Shown piece after piece: positions 24,591 through 37,344 of a stretch of 64,000 bases of DNA. The stretch covers positions 123,159,498 through 123,223,497 of the forward strand of contig JAYESD010000008.1 in NCBI GenBank assembly GCA_036927565.1. The letters are read 5' to 3'. Source of the stretch: Tuctoria greenei. Its lineage: Eukaryota > Streptophyta > Magnoliopsida > Poales > Poaceae. Within the stretch, counting starts at the first letter, position 1; each line of letters starts with the position of its first letter. The notes under the pieces are model-generated. The model did no database searches, was not told the origin of the DNA, and saw nothing but the letters and a program-made list of their open reading frames with translations. Both the position numbers and the translations under genes were made by a program.

Positions 24591-25855
24591 ATCCTTCTTT
24601 TGGGCTTCAATAATTTCCTCTCAAATGGTGGGAATGAGAGCAAGATTACTAAGAGCCCCGTATGAAACCACATATAGACTTGGTTCCTCCTCTTCCATTT
24701 CAGCCTTGATGATGTTGTGGACATGGGCTTTCCGACTAAGCGCGTTGGGAACCACGTTCGCTTTACCGGGGTGGTAGTGAATTTTAATTTCATAATCATT
24801 GATCAGCTCTAACCACCTTCTTTGTCCCATATTCAGCTCCTTCTGCGTGAAGATTTATTTAAACTCTTGTGGTCAGTGTAGGGTTGTACAAGATTTACAA
24901 GCAAGTAATGCCCCCAAATCTTTAACACCAATACCACAGTAGCAAGTTCAAGGTTGTGAGTCGGATAGTGCTGTTCATTCTTTCAGAGTTGTCGAGATCC
25001 ATGCTCGACCACATGTCCTCCTTGCATAAGAACGCAGCCAAGACCGATGCCTGATGCATTGCAATAAACGTGGAACGGTATTGTCATGTCCCGCTGAGCA
25101 GGAACCGGGGCTGTTGTAAGGTGCTGCACTAATGTATTGAACTCTTCTTCGCAAGCTGAACTCCAAATGTATTTGTTGCCCTTTTTCAGCAGCTCCTTCA
25201 TCGGTTTAGCAGTTTTTGAGAAGCTCGGGATGAACCTCCGATAATATCCTGCTAGACCGAGGAAACTTCAGACCTCATGGACAGATTTAGGAGATTCCCA
25301 TTTCAGCACTTGGATAATTTTACTTGGGTCCACAGCAATACCCTCAGCTGAAATAATGTGTACCAAGAATGGCACTTGGCTGATCCAAAATTAACACTTG
25401 CTGAACTTTGTGTATAACTTGTGAACTCTCAACCGTTGCAACACAATTTGCAAATGTTTAGAATGCTCTTTCCCTGATTTGGAATAAACCAATATGTCGT
25501 CGATGAAGACCACGACGAACTTGTAAAACTCCGACATGAATATCGAGTTCATGAGATACATAAAGTGAGCCAGAGAATTAGTTAATCCAAATGACATGAT
25601 GAGGTACTCATATAGCCCATATCGCGTCGAGAATGCTATCCTTGGTATATCCCCCGATCAGATATTAGTTTGATGATATTTGGACCGAAGATCCATCTTG
25701 GAGAATACCTTCGCACCCACAAGTTGATTGAATAAAATGCCGATGCGGGGTAGCGGGTACTTGTTCTTTACAGTGACATCATTGAGCGGTCGATAATCCA
25801 CACATAACCTTTAGAGTCTCATCCTCCTTATTAACAAATAACGAGCAACAACATT
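24591..25855 (-). pseudogene. Tekay reverse transcriptase and RNase H, N-terminally deleted
   Basis: The minus strand enters RT at LCVDYRPLNDVTVKNKYP near 25800, continues through KMDLRSKYHQ and MSFGLTNSLAHF, and has the intact catalytic FIDD box at 25496-25507. RNase H follows, with VYCNASGIGLG near 25060, where the catalytic Asp of the usual YCDAS reads Asn. The end of RNase H with HPGKANVVPNALSRKAH is near 24750. Several frame changes are present. Everything upstream of the first RT motif is absent; LTR sequence begins there instead. Confidence 0.85.
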
Positions 25856-28800
25856 TCCCAAGTCCCGCCCAAGTTGAATCGATTCAATTTTCTAGGATAG
25901 TATTCCCACTCACGGTGCACACTCCACTGTGAAGATGTTGTGAGTGAGTTTCCGTCTATTGTACTATGGCCGAAAGCCTGAGCCAATCAAAAAAGTATCA
26001 AACAAGGCTTCCCAAGGTACATCAGTTTTCTGGACCCCACATATCCAGTATGACTCCGGTACAAATCAAACTTGCTCAATAGGGCCGCACACGGATCGGT
26101 CCTTGGCCAACACAGGCATAACTACAGCTCACATGTCCCTATGTCCGGCTGCTCCTACTCCATGCCTAGTCTCATATTTAACCAAATGGTGAATCTCTCA
26201 CTCGAACCAAACCCATGTGAACCCATTGCCTGAACTCGCGAGTAGATTTGAACTACTCGACTTCTACTGAAGCAACTATAACATTAAGCATAGCATGGAC
26301 ACATCGAGGACTTAAACATCTACCATACTCTCATGGGTGCTCTGGTCATGCAAGTGGAAAATCCAAGAAAAATAGACTTAATGCACATACATACTAACCA
26401 ATATAGTGTGATACAAATAAAAATTCAAAATGATGTTAAATGCAACCAGGGCTTGCCTGGCTCCAATACAATGTAAATGTTAAGCTTCGGAGTGATATCT
26501 TCATGTGGCTCCGGGGTCTTCTCGAGCCCGGCAAATATTCAATATGCAAAGAATATGCAAAGTGATTCAATAGTGATAATATAACATAGCTGAATGGAAA
26601 CATAGTTAAGTATATTAAATAATGGTGACTGGTTCTGAAAATGTTACAGGGAACACTAGGTAATATGTGTGATATTCTGGTCAAAACTGGGTTCAATTCA
26701 TAAAAGTATTTGTTGTCAAAAAATCAATGAAGCTAGACATATCCCAGAATTTTCAGGGAAAAACAGGGACTTTAACATAGCCAAGAGTTAGTGTTCTATT
26801 TAGATAAGGTGAAGAGTGACTCAGCAAAATTGGTATCATAATTTTCTAATCATTCCACTATGAGATAATGAATTTACAAGTTTAGACAATTTGCTGAAAA
26901 AGTTTCCGGACATTTTGGAATTTTCAGGTACATACAGGTTTGGAACACAATTTGTCCATACAAATCAACTCCAATGGACTTGACATTTTCACTCAAACTC
27001 AAGGGAATTATGTGGAAGAATCCTGCCAAATTTTAGAATTTATGAATGAATGGGGCATCAGGAATGAATTCCAAAGACATTCTGCTTCATGGAATTATTG
27101 AGAAAAAATTAGGGATTTTCATACAGATACAAGTGCACCAACTCAATGTATAGATCACCCTGGTTCCAACAAAATTTATTTTAGAATGTTTTGCCAACTA
27201 TGCTAGGAGATATTCATTTTCAAAGCTGCAGCCAAATCTGGAATTAAATTTCAATTGGAAAGTTTGAATTATTCAATTGGGCCCACGGGATTTTAAACAG
27301 CCAATAGGCATGGGGCCACACGGGGCCATACGGTTTAGGTATATGGCCACACCAGATCACCGGGCCGCACCAGATCCAAGGCTTGCGCCACAGACACTGG
27401 CGGTCGGGCCCCACCCAAGTCATCTTCTACCTCGCGCCCAGAGGCGCAGGGGCGACGCCCTACGGTGGCCGGCAGTGGCGCCTTGCCGCAGCGTGCGCTA
27501 GGGCACGGAGGGTCGTGGAACTGGCCGTTAGGGCCTAAAATTTGACTGGGAACAACCTGACATAGGTGGCGCCAGCGATAGATGGCCGGAGAGGAGCCTC
27601 CAATGGCGGCGGTGGAACCTAGGGTTCCGGCCAAGTCGGCCGGGCCCTACGGTACTCTATTTTGGTTGGGAATTCTTCCTAAATCTTCACCATGATTCGT
27701 AGAGCAAGAATATGGCTCAAGAAATCGATGACAAGGGTGGCAACTTGAGCTCGACGGTGGACTAAACAAAATTGCAATGGCAGACGGGGAAAACTTGGTT
27801 TTCTCGGTGTACAGTCAATGGATTTCTTTGGTTTTTCTTCTAGATGAAGCGCCTGGTCATGTAGAACAACAAAGCTCATGGGCAAAAGAAATACTCAAAA
27901 TGTGGAAAGTGAATCCAGCTCGTGATCTAGCTCTGTTCATACACTAAACTCGTCGGAAGAACTCGAAATTGGGAAGCTACGGTCCATGCCATGGTGTGAA
28001 ACTTTAGCAGAAGCTAGGGAATGACTAGACACACCTTTTTTTGTCAAAGTAACGTCGTGGGAAACTTGCTGTATTGTCAGGTCGACGGTGGAGCAGAGGT
28101 GCGGTCGTGACGAACAGAGGATGGCGGCCACGGTTTCACTTCGTGGAGCTTCGGAGAGCTCGAGCTGGGCACCAAACTTGGTCAATAAGCTGTGCAAAGG
28201 GTTTAGGAGTAACCAAGTGCGAAGGAATTGATTAATAGCGCTGGTCCTTGCTGGATTTCGAGTGGGGAAGGAGAACACTGGTTTTGCTCGGGTCTGTGCG
28301 CCAAGAATAAAGAACAGGGATGTTTCCTTGGCTCTGTTAGTGAGAGTGAAGGATGAAGACGTAGCGATATTTGTTGGAGCAGCTAGGATTGACTCAAGAA
28401 GCTGGAAAGAAAGCAGCTGGTGGCAATTGCATGCCATGCGGTGGCAAGCAGAGAACGGAGGAGGGGAAAATGGTTCACTGGCAGGTGGGGTCCACTGGCC
28501 AAGGAAATCAACCTTCTCCTATAAATTCAAATGTTGTTCAAACACTCTTCAAAAAGTGTGAAACTTGGTAGCTAGGTCAACTCAGATGTGGGGAGTTCAA
28601 ATATGAATTCAAATTTGGCATTTGACAAAGTGAATAGTGGAATTTGAATGCTCTCATTTGAATCGAGTCAAATACAAGTAAACGATGCTCAAAATTTGTC
28701 GAACTTGACAGGAAAGATATTTTAACAATGATCAATACAATAGTGAAATCAATTTTATATCTTCAATGATTTTGAAATGGAACATTTGATTTGCTTTTGA

Positions 28801-28919
28801 AACTCCATTTCGAGTTCACTCACATACACTATATGAGCCCTATGTTCCTAACTCCACTTCTTCTTACTAAATTTGATTCATGTACTGAATTCTACATTAT
28901 GATTTTTAGGGCCTTTACA
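25856..28919 (-). mobile_element. 5' LTR of the Tekay element, truncated, 3,064 bp
   Basis: It matches about 20,112-23,128 of the 3' LTR and lacks the roughly 750 bp corresponding to 19361-20112, including the end that would carry the PBS. Its outer end CCTTTACA at 28919 is intact. The junction with RT at about 25845-25860 shares the short string GCAAC with the LTR, consistent with a deletion at microhomology. Confidence 0.85.
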
Positions 28920-30112
28920 TGTAATATAAGGTGCATAGCCACACGAGCGGTTGGGGGTGTGTGAGATGTTGAAGATGTCATCAAAGATATACTCCACAAT
29001 GTTGAATCAGACATCCCCATCAATGAGCACTATCAAATGCCTCAAGATTCCTTGAATGATCCCCGGATCTCCAACCTTGGGGGCTATAGTCTTCCTGAGA
29101 ACGTGGTTGAGCACAATATAAAAAGGTTTGATGTTCCTTATATGCCCCGCCTCATAAATTGCATGGCTAGGATACATGTAATCCAAATCATCCCTATCAA
29201 CTGCCTTGAAATTTGAAATGATGATCTCGTTGTCAATATGATCCTCCATGTCAAGAATTTAGGCAAACTCCCAATATGTAACTGAGCATTGCTCACCATT
29301 AGTGAGCCAAGTGGTCCTTCGATGTCCTTGCCTATGGAAGTAGACAGTGGTGTTGAATTGCATAATAACTTCAATGTTCCAATCATACCTAAATGCCATG
29401 AGATCCTTGAGTCCATGGCGCTCTACAACCTCAATCACCACATTGAATGCATCGTGATTCTTCTTCGCCATGTAATTCCAATAGATCCATTGAGCATCGG
29501 TCACTGGAGATTTCTTGGTCATATAACTTTCCGATAGTAATCACAATGGAAGTCACACCAAAACCGAGGGTCAGCGGTGTGCTTCTCATACTTATAGCAG
29601 TCATCCATCCTCAATCTCTTGGCCATTTCTGCCCCTTTACCTCTGAATAAATTAGCTTCAGCAGTGGCTTGTCGATTTGGATTCCTAGCAGGTGAGGACA
29701 TTCTTAAAGGGCCAATGGGTTGTGAGGACCTCTTTTTTACCCTTCTCTCTTATGGTGGCGCCAACATGCGCCTTGCTTGCGGCCTTCTTGACAACTGGTG
29801 TTCTTTTCTTTGGCAGTTCATCCACCAGTTCCTTGATTTTGTCCTTTGCATCTCTAGCCGCTTGAGTTCTTGTTTTCTCACCCATGGTCACAAGCCTCTT
29901 CTTCTTGGGGCTTGTTCGGCTACAGCTAAGTTATGATCCTCTCGTTGTTTTTTCTTTGCCTTCCTTGCCTTAGTCCTCGACTCGAGGAGAGCTATAGCAT
30001 GCTCTCGCTCTTCATGAGCATGGGGATAGGTTTCTTGCATCGTGCATAGGATCGGATAGAGGCGAGTCATTAGGGTTGTACATCGTCCCTGAGAAGAGAT
30101 AAACAAGAAGAG
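28920..30112 (-). pseudogene. Sirevirus A env-like ORF, N-terminal and central part
   Basis: Minus strand, read in shifting frames from about 30100. First a basic, helical N-terminal region (RTKARKAKKKQREDHN; then MGEKTRTQAARDAKDKI near 29890), then the core of a plant 'putative transposon protein' type domain (PF20167-like): VVERHGLKDLMAF, RYDWNIEVIMQF, HRRTTWLTNGEQ, then DLDYMYPSHA and HIRNIKPFYIVLNHVLRKT, with IAPKVGDPGIIQGI near 29050. The position downstream of pol on the same strand is where some Sireviruses carry an env-like gene. Sirevirus B cuts its upstream edge and Tekay its downstream edge. The function of the protein is unknown; 'env-like' here states position only. Confidence 0.65.
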
Positions 30113-31807
30113 TGTAAGACCCATGTGTGTTGAATACATTGGCTTGTAGTGAATACACTTGCTTTGATGATAAAAGTTTTGAATATCACCAAAACACCTT
30201 TTTATTATGGTCCGACTAGTTTTGGTTAGCTCCGGTAAGTTTTGTCTTTAGCTTCGGCGTGTTTTTGCTAAGCTCCAAGTTGATTTTTCTAGCTCCGGCT
30301 TTTGGGTTTACTAGTTCCGACTAGTTTTGGTAAGTTTCGGCGCTAGGTTCTACTATCTTTTGTTAGCTCTGGCTCAAGGTCCGAGTTGCTCTGGCAAGGT
30401 CCAGAACTTGACCGCAATGCTTCTGCTTTTCATTTGCAATGTTTCGTACTTGCTTTGCATTGTTGGAATGATTGCTTAGTATTCATTTGCTAAGTTTTTG
30501 GTACGTTTTGGTTGATATGGATGATATCGTGTTACTGTGGTTTTGCAACATGCTTATGTGAGGTTCTCACGTAAGGTGTTGTGTTTGGAACTAACTTGAG
30601 TCAAGTCGAGGACTTGGGCTCGTATGGATTGGTTGTTTATTCATGTGCAGGTGTTGCTTGAGTTCAATTCATGGCTGGTGACGGGATCCATTGGACTAGT
30701 CTCAGGGAGGAGATGAGGTTCCAAAAACCAAATTCAGGAGGAATTGTGGTTGAGCTGATCAGGAGGTTGCGCAGCATGATTGAATCAAGAACAATGCATG
30801 TGAAGGTATCGTGGACGTCATTGGAAGATGTTTGCACGTGTGCAAGGAGTGCATGGACGTGGATACATGGTTCAGAGACGTGATGAAGAGATGTGGACGT
30901 AAAAAGTTGGTCGGAAGGGTCCAACCGACTAGGTTATGGACTCAGGCTGCGATTGCGTCGGGTTTGACTCAAATATGGAAAGATTTGAGTTGGTTATGAT
31001 AGGATTTCGTGTGGGTCACGAATTTGAGTTGTTTAGGAATGTGGGATACGTTCCTAAGGCGTTTGGAAGTATTAAGATTGCTTCTATCTGCGTATAGAAG
31101 AATCCTAAGCAGTTATGGAAAGTTACGATTGGTGAACAGAGTAGGATTAGGTTCCTGATTTGAGTTGAGTTGGCTTTTGAGCTGGTTATATAAGCAAGGG
31201 AGCCCAGAGCTCGTGGTGCACGACTTTGGGGCTGTTCCTCTTGTGTTCTATTGAATAAAATTCATATTTTTAAGGAACTTTTATGCCTTGTTCGTCCGAC
31301 TTGTTTCAGACAAGTTTTACTCGTCGAGTCTCTGCATAGCACTACCTTTCGTAGGTGGTTTTATCATAAATCGAGTTTTACAGATCCAATTGACGTTAGT
31401 GATTATATTTGGGTTGTCTTCACAACTTTTTTATCTATCATCTATCAAAATTTCACGGTCATTGGATTTGTGGTCTATGATCTACACGAGTTTCTTTGCA
31501 CCGTTCCAGAACTGTTTTTTTCAGGAAGGGCAGATTGACCTTTGTTTGATCTTTTGATCATAACATGAGTTTTTCTCGAGGGATTTGAGTCATTCATGTT
31601 GTGTTGTCTTTGTGACTTGATTCTCTCTGATATCTATCACTTTTGTCACGATGAAACACGTTTAGATTAGTCTCAAACATGATTTCTTTAACAGATTGTT
31701 TTTCTGCCGAAGGGGTTGGGGTTTAATTGTTTCCGCTGCGTAAGATTTTTAAATCTACCATTCACCCCCGCCCTCTGGTAGCTTTTCATGTTCTCTTTTA
31801 TCCTACA
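30113..31807 (+). mobile_element. 5' LTR of Sirevirus B
   Basis: It runs TGTAAGACCC to TCCTACA. A TATA box (TATATAAG) is at 31187-31194 and a possible poly(A) signal AATAAA at 31254-31259, placing R near 31.22-31.27 kb. The U3 part carries repeated TAGCTCCG and TAGTTCCG motifs at 30.2-30.35 kb. Confidence 0.93.
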
Positions 31808-31809
31808 AT

Positions 31810-31822
31810 TGGTATCAGAGCC
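31810..31822 (+). promoter_or_regulatory. primer-binding site of Sirevirus B
   Basis: TGGTATCAGAGCC is an exact complement of the 3' end of plant initiator tRNA-Met as used by copia elements, 2 bp after the LTR. Confidence 0.93.
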
Positions 31823-31869
31823 ACGGTGCTCTAATCTTTGTGATTTGCGTGTGTTTTTGACTAATCATC

Positions 31870-34160
31870 ATGGAGAAGTACTCCGTCAAACCTTGTGTGT
31901 TTGCTGGTATTGATTTTCAGGTTTGGAAGGCACGCATGGAGGCTTTCATCTAGGCACAAGGCTTTCCAATATGGGAGAAGGTATAGAAGCCTTACGAAGT
32001 GCCATCAAATGATCAAGTTATAGCTACAAATCTGAGAGATGTCGACAATAACAACAAGGCTCAGAACTTGATCATACAAGGATTAACACAAAGTGACTTC
32101 GACCGTGTTGCACACCTCCAATCTGCATACGATGTGTGGAAAGCACTTGTGACTACCACGAAGGATCCAACACGATCAAAGAGGTAAGGCAAGACATGTT
32201 CAAGAAAGAATACATGCGCTTCGAGATGCAACCCGGTGAGTCTATTAATGACCTTTTTGCCCACTTTGATAAGATTCTCAGCAACTTGCGTAGTCTCAAT
32301 GTTAATTTTTCAGATGCTGAAAATGCTAGGCAATTGCTAATTGCATTAGATATGTCAATTTTGGAGATGAAAGTCACATCTATTCGTGAATCTACTGTCA
32401 TGAGTTCACTTACTTTAGATGTGCTATATTCCAAGTTAAAAACTCATGAAATTGACATAATCTCACGTAAGAACCCCAACAAGTCTATTGCTTTTGTTTC
32501 ACAGCGTGACATGCCTAGTTCCGGTCAAACATCATCTTGTGGTACACTTGCTTTGCTGTCCTCTCTAACACTTGAACAGATTGAGGAGTTTCCAGAGGAG
32601 GAGCTAGCGCTCACCTCTACCCGGTTCTCAAAAGCATTGCAAAATGTGAGAACTAGAAGGAGAGGAAGCTCCGGACCTCAATGATGCTTTGAATGTGGTA
32701 AGACGGGACATTTTCGTTCAGATTGCCCTAACCTTTCAGGTCCTACTTCCCGGGATGAAAAGAAAACAAGAATGAAGCACTCCTCTGCAAAAGATACAAA
32801 GAAAAAGAAGGAATTTACAGGACGTCAATTGGTGAGCAATTTTATCTTAGCACTCCAGGAACTTGGCTCAAGCGACGTGGACATTGGAAGTGATGAAGAT
32901 GAAGATGATTTGGCAAACTTGTGCTTCATGGCGGGCAAGTCAAGATTAAGTATGGAGGAGACAGAACACAACAGCGACAATGAAGAGGTATGTCCTACTT
33001 GCGAAGAAATGTGTGATGCTATTTCTCGTGCCACTGTTATTGTTAAGAAAAAGGACAAAAAGCTTAGGAAAAATGCTGTTAAAATTGAGTCACTAGAATC
33101 TGAAATTAATCGATTGACATCCTTGATTCCTAGTGATGATTCTTGTTCCTCATGTGACTTAATATATGAACAATTGTCCTCCCTAAGAAGTGCACATACC
33201 TCCACACTTGATAAACTTGAACTTGAAATTGAAAAGAACAAAAAGCTTGCTGTACTTAATATTGGAAACTTAAAAGATGCTTCTTGTTCTACAATTGATT
33301 TGCATTATTCTAGTTGTGATGATCTTGATAAGAAACTGCAAGATGCTATGAATGAAATCTCTATATTGAACAATGCTTTATGTTGTCATGAAGTTAAATA
33401 TTGTTCCAATTGCAAATTAAAAGGAAAAACTTCATGTGAAAATTGCCATGATCTATCCAATAAACTTGATAACATGCATAAGACATTTGATTGGTTTTGT
33501 AATGGGAATAAGAACCTTAACTTGCTGCTTAATTCATCCAAGTCTTGCAATGATAAAACTGGTTTAGGTGATTCTCATGCTCATGCTAAGGCACATCCAC
33601 CTAAAATTGTAAAGCCATTAGGAAGTGGTTTGATTCAAACAGTTCCTAAATAAAAAGAAGTGGTTTTCAAGTCTGCAGGAGTATTGTCTCATTCGGTTCC
33701 TAATAAAAACATTGTTTGCTCATCTAGACATGAACACAAAGTTAAATTTCATTGTACCTACTGTGATAGAGATGGTCACGTCATAGATTTTTGTTATAGA
33801 CTAGCTAAACAACAGAAAAGGGAAAGAATGGTTGCTAGATCTCATAACTTTAATGCAAAATTTGCTGCACATATTGAACCGAATGTACAACCTGCTATTT
33901 TGAGTCAAAAACATTCAAAGTTTACCTCCGGACCTTCTGTTTTTGCCTTCGGAGCTACTGATTTTTGTGCTATACAAGTAACACCTTATAGTTTAGTAGT
34001 TAAGAACAAAAAATCTCAAACTTTGACTCATAAAACTGCTGTTTTGTCTCAGCTTTCGCATGTTTTTCCTGCTGCACGTTGCGTGAGTCAGTACTGGATT
34101 CCTAAATGCCTTTTGACTAACCCCAGTATGGAGTCATCGACATATTGTGCTTCTATGTAG
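31870..34160 (+). pseudogene. Sirevirus B gag with two zinc knuckles and a coiled-coil region
   Basis: The first Met is at 31870 (MEKYSVKPCVFAG). A capsid-like part follows (DVWKALVTTTKDP; then EYMRFEMQPGESINDLFAHF), then a CX2CX4HX4C knuckle at 32685-32726 directly after a stop. An acidic patch, a long Lys/Glu/Leu-rich segment (32990-33560) that should form coiled coil, and a second knuckle, HCTYCDRDGHVIDFC, at about 33750-33794 come next. Stops near 31951 and 31984, a frame change near 32150 and stops at 32682 and 33651 break it. Gag would package the RNA in cytoplasmic particles; a coiled-coil extension with a second knuckle is usual for Sireviruses. Confidence 0.85.
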
Positions 34161-35490
34161 GTTACACGTTTGAGGAAGTAGAACATTTGGATTGTGGATT
34201 CAGGTTGCTCACGCCACATGACCGGTAACAAAGATTGGTTCTCCTCCCTCTCTTTTGTGTCATGTGTAGAGAATGTTACTTTTACCGATAATTCTTCAAC
34301 TCATATAATTGCTAAGGGTTTGGTTAGAGTAAATGATCACTACACTTTGAAGGACGTGGCACTTGTCAAAAATTTGAAATACAACTTGCTTCGTGTTTCA
34401 CAATTGCTAGATGAAAATCTGGAAATTATTTTCAATAAAAACTGCTGCAAAGTTGTAAGTTCAAATAGTGAGCTTATTTTTAACATGTCTCGGTTTGGAA
34501 GAGTTTTTAAAGCTGATTTTGATATGTCTTCCTCTAAGCATAGGTGTCTAGTTGCTAATGATTCAAAGGACCTATATTTTTGGCATCATAGACTTGGTCA
34601 CGTAGGCTTTGATCACCTAACGCGTGTTAGTGCTCTTGATCGCATACGTGGGCTGCCTAAGCTTAAAGGGGACAAAAAAATTGTGTGCTCTTCTTGTAGA
34701 CATGCTAAGATGATTGCAGGTTCACATACTCCTCTCACAATGATCATGACAACTGAACCATGTCAACTTTTGCATCTTGACACCGTAGGACCTTCACGTG
34801 TTCAATCCTTCGGAGATAAATGGTATGTACTTGTGATTGTTGATGATTATTCTAGATACTCTTGGGTTTACTTTATGGCGTCTAAGAATGAAGTTTTCAG
34901 TCACTTTAGAACTTTATTTCTTAGATTATCAATTGATTACCCAGGAACTTTAAAAGTAATTAGAAGTGATAATGGAACTGAATTTAAAAATCAATCTTTT
35001 GATCACTTTTGTGCTGAAAATAGAATAGATCATCAATTTTCTTCACCATATGTACCTTAATAAAATGGTGTTGTAGAAAGAAAGAGCAAAACCTTAGTTG
35101 AGATGGCTAGGACTATGCTTGATGAATATCAAACTCCTAGAAAATTTTTGGCTGATGCATTAGCAACTGCTTATTATGTCTCAAATCGTGTTTTCTTGCG
35201 TGCTAAGCTAGGTAAAACACCATATGAGCTCCGGTTTGGACATAGGCCTAGTGTTACAAACTTTCGGGTCTTTGGTTGCAAATGCTTTGTTAAGAAACAT
35301 GGTAATCTTGATAAATTTGAACCTAGATCCATTGAGGGCATGTTTCATGGTTATCCATCTCATACTAGAGGCTACCGTGTGCTTTTACTTGACACTAACA
35401 AAATTGTGGAGACTTGTGAAGTGTCTTTTGATGAAGCTAGTCCAGGTACTAGCTCAAACATTGCAGGTCCAGATCCTATCCGCAGGGGGG
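34161..35490 (+). pseudogene. Sirevirus B protease and integrase
   Basis: The aspartic protease motif VDSGCSRHMTG is at about 34191-34223 with its catalytic Asp kept. The pre-integrase zinc finger is HHRLGHVGFDH and CSSCRHAKM (34580-34710). The core has the first Asp in LLHLDTVGPS near 34775, the second in IRSDNGTEF near 34965 and Glu in VVERKSK near 35077. The end includes YELRFGHRPSVTNFRVFGCKC. Two neighbouring stops at about 35058-35063 lie where the family has Gln-Gln, both explained by C to T. A frameshift in a G run near 35485-35491 ends the frame. Confidence 0.9.
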
Positions 35491-37344
35491 GAGCATTTTC
35501 GTTGAAGATGAGGAAGAATTGGAGCTGCTGCCCGAAAATTCAGCAGCTAAAGACTTTGGTTCAGCTCCGGATGTTAATTCTCAACCAGCACCGACAACCA
35601 TCAATGCTGATTCAAATCATCCTCAAGTCGCAAGCTCATCGATTTGTGATGAACATGAAGAAGAAGAAGAAGCTTATGAGACATCTATTCCCCTATGTTT
35701 TTACAAAGATCATCCCCCACAACAGATGATTGGAAGCTTGCACGAACGAGTCACACAGTCCAGGTTTTGCGATCCAAACTCTTATGCTCATTCTGCTTTT
35801 GTTGCTTCTTTTGAACCCAAAGATATATCACACGCACTCACTAATGAATCTTGGATTATTGCCATGCAAGAAGAGTTAGAAAATTTTGAAAGAAATAATG
35901 TTTGGAAACTTGTACCTCCACCTCAAGGTCACACTTTAATTGGAACTAAATGGGTATTTAAAAATAAACAAAGTGAGGATGGGGTTGTGGTTAGGAATCA
36001 AGCTAGGTTGGTTGCTCAAGGTTTCACTCAAGTTGAAGGTCTAGATTTTCATGAAACTTTTGCTCCTGTTTCTAGATTAGAAGCCATAAGAATTTTGTTA
36101 GCTTTTGCAGCATCTAAAGGTTTTAAGCTATATCAAATGGATGTAAAAGTGCTTTTCTTAATGGATACATAGATGAGGAGGTTTATGTGAAACAACCACT
36201 GGGTTTTGAAAATCCAGATTTTCCTAATCATGTTTACAAACTGTCCAAAACCTTGTACGGTCTCAAACAAGCCCCTAGAGCATGGTATGATAGGTTAAAA
36301 ACATTCTTACTTGAAAAAGGGTTTACCATGGGCAAGGTTGATAAACTCTTTTTGTGCTTAAGCATGGCAATGACTCATTATTCGTTCATGTATGTGGATG
36401 ATATTATCTTTGGTTGTGCTTCTCATGATCTTGTGTTCAAGTTTTCAGCAATGATGAGTTCCGAATTTGAAATGAGTATGATGGGTGAACTCACTTACTT
36501 TTTGGGGCTGCAAATCAAGCAAACAAAGGAGGGTACCTTTGTGCATCAAACAAAGTATACAAAAGATCTCCTAAGGCGATTCAACATGGACAAAAGCAAG
36601 CCTCTTCAGATACCAATGGGAACATCAACAACACTTGGACTTGATGAAGATGGTGAACCCGTGGATCAAAAAGAATATAGAAGCATGATCAGATCACTTT
36701 TGTACCTCACGGCATCAAGACCAGACATACAATTTAGCGTATGTCTTTGTGCACGGTTTCAAGCTTCCCCACGTGCTTCACAGCGTCAAGCCGTCAAAAG
36801 GATTCTCAGGTACTTACACGGAACTCAAGAATTTGGAATTTTTCTTCCTTCTTCCTCAATCGTTACTTTGAAAGCTTTTTTGGATGCTGATCTTGGGGGT
36901 TGTAGGATTGATAGGAAAAGTACTTCCAGTGCTTGTCATTTTCTTAGTAATTCTCTTGTTGCTTGGTCCTCTAGAAAACAAAATTTAGTTGCACAATCCA
37001 CAGCCGAATCTTAATATGTAGCTGCTGCTAGTGCTTGCTCACAAATTCTTTGGATTGTTCGAACACTTAAGGACTATGGGGTTGATCTAGATAGTGTTCC
37101 ACTGTTCTGTGATAACACTAGTGCCATTTGCATTGCTAAAAACCCCGTGCAACATTCTAGAACTAAGCACATTGACATTAGGTATCACTTTCTCTGAGAT
37201 AATGTTGAAAAAGGAAACATTGTGCTTCACCATGTAGATACCGAACAACAATTGACTGACATTTTTACAAAACCTTTGGATTTCACTCGTTTTGGTTACA
37301 TTCGTAGTGAAATAGGGGTTCTGCATCCTCATGGCTTAAATTGA
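35491..37344 (+). pseudogene. Sirevirus B reverse transcriptase and RNase H
   Basis: RT opens with ESWIIAMQEELENFERNN and GTKWVFKNKQ, continues through RLVAQGFTQVEGLDF, and has the intact YVDD box at 36391-36402. RNase H follows with LDADLGGCRIDRKSTS near 36880, HSRTKHIDIRYHFL near 37160 and TDIFTKPLD near 37258. The pol stop is TGA at 37342-37344, just before a GGGGGAG run. Breaks: a one-base loss near 36150-36160, a stop at 37012-37014 (CAA- or GAA-derived) and a stop near 37196. Confidence 0.9.

Larger units (their letters stand above)
19361..28919 (-). mobile_element. Tekay-type chromovirus (Ty3/gypsy) nested in Sirevirus A
   Basis: Two related LTR copies (3.77 kb and a truncated 3.06 kb) enclose RT, RNase H, integrase and a C-terminal chromodomain on the minus strand. 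LTR ends are TGTAAAGGCC and GGTCCTCACA on the sense strand. The bases next to the two outer ends are TTACA and TTATG on the minus strand, a 3-of-5 target duplication. PBS, gag, protease and the start of RT are missing: the 5' LTR runs directly into RT at about 25856. The element cannot move by itself. Confidence 0.87.

Noticed and set aside
19361..28919. Apparent age conflict, with Tekay LTRs in one stretch more diverged than those of its older host Sirevirus A
   Set aside because: A second stretch of the A LTRs (about 17.54-17.82 kb against 56.2-56.48 kb) is more diverged still, so short by-eye samples do not support a conflict.
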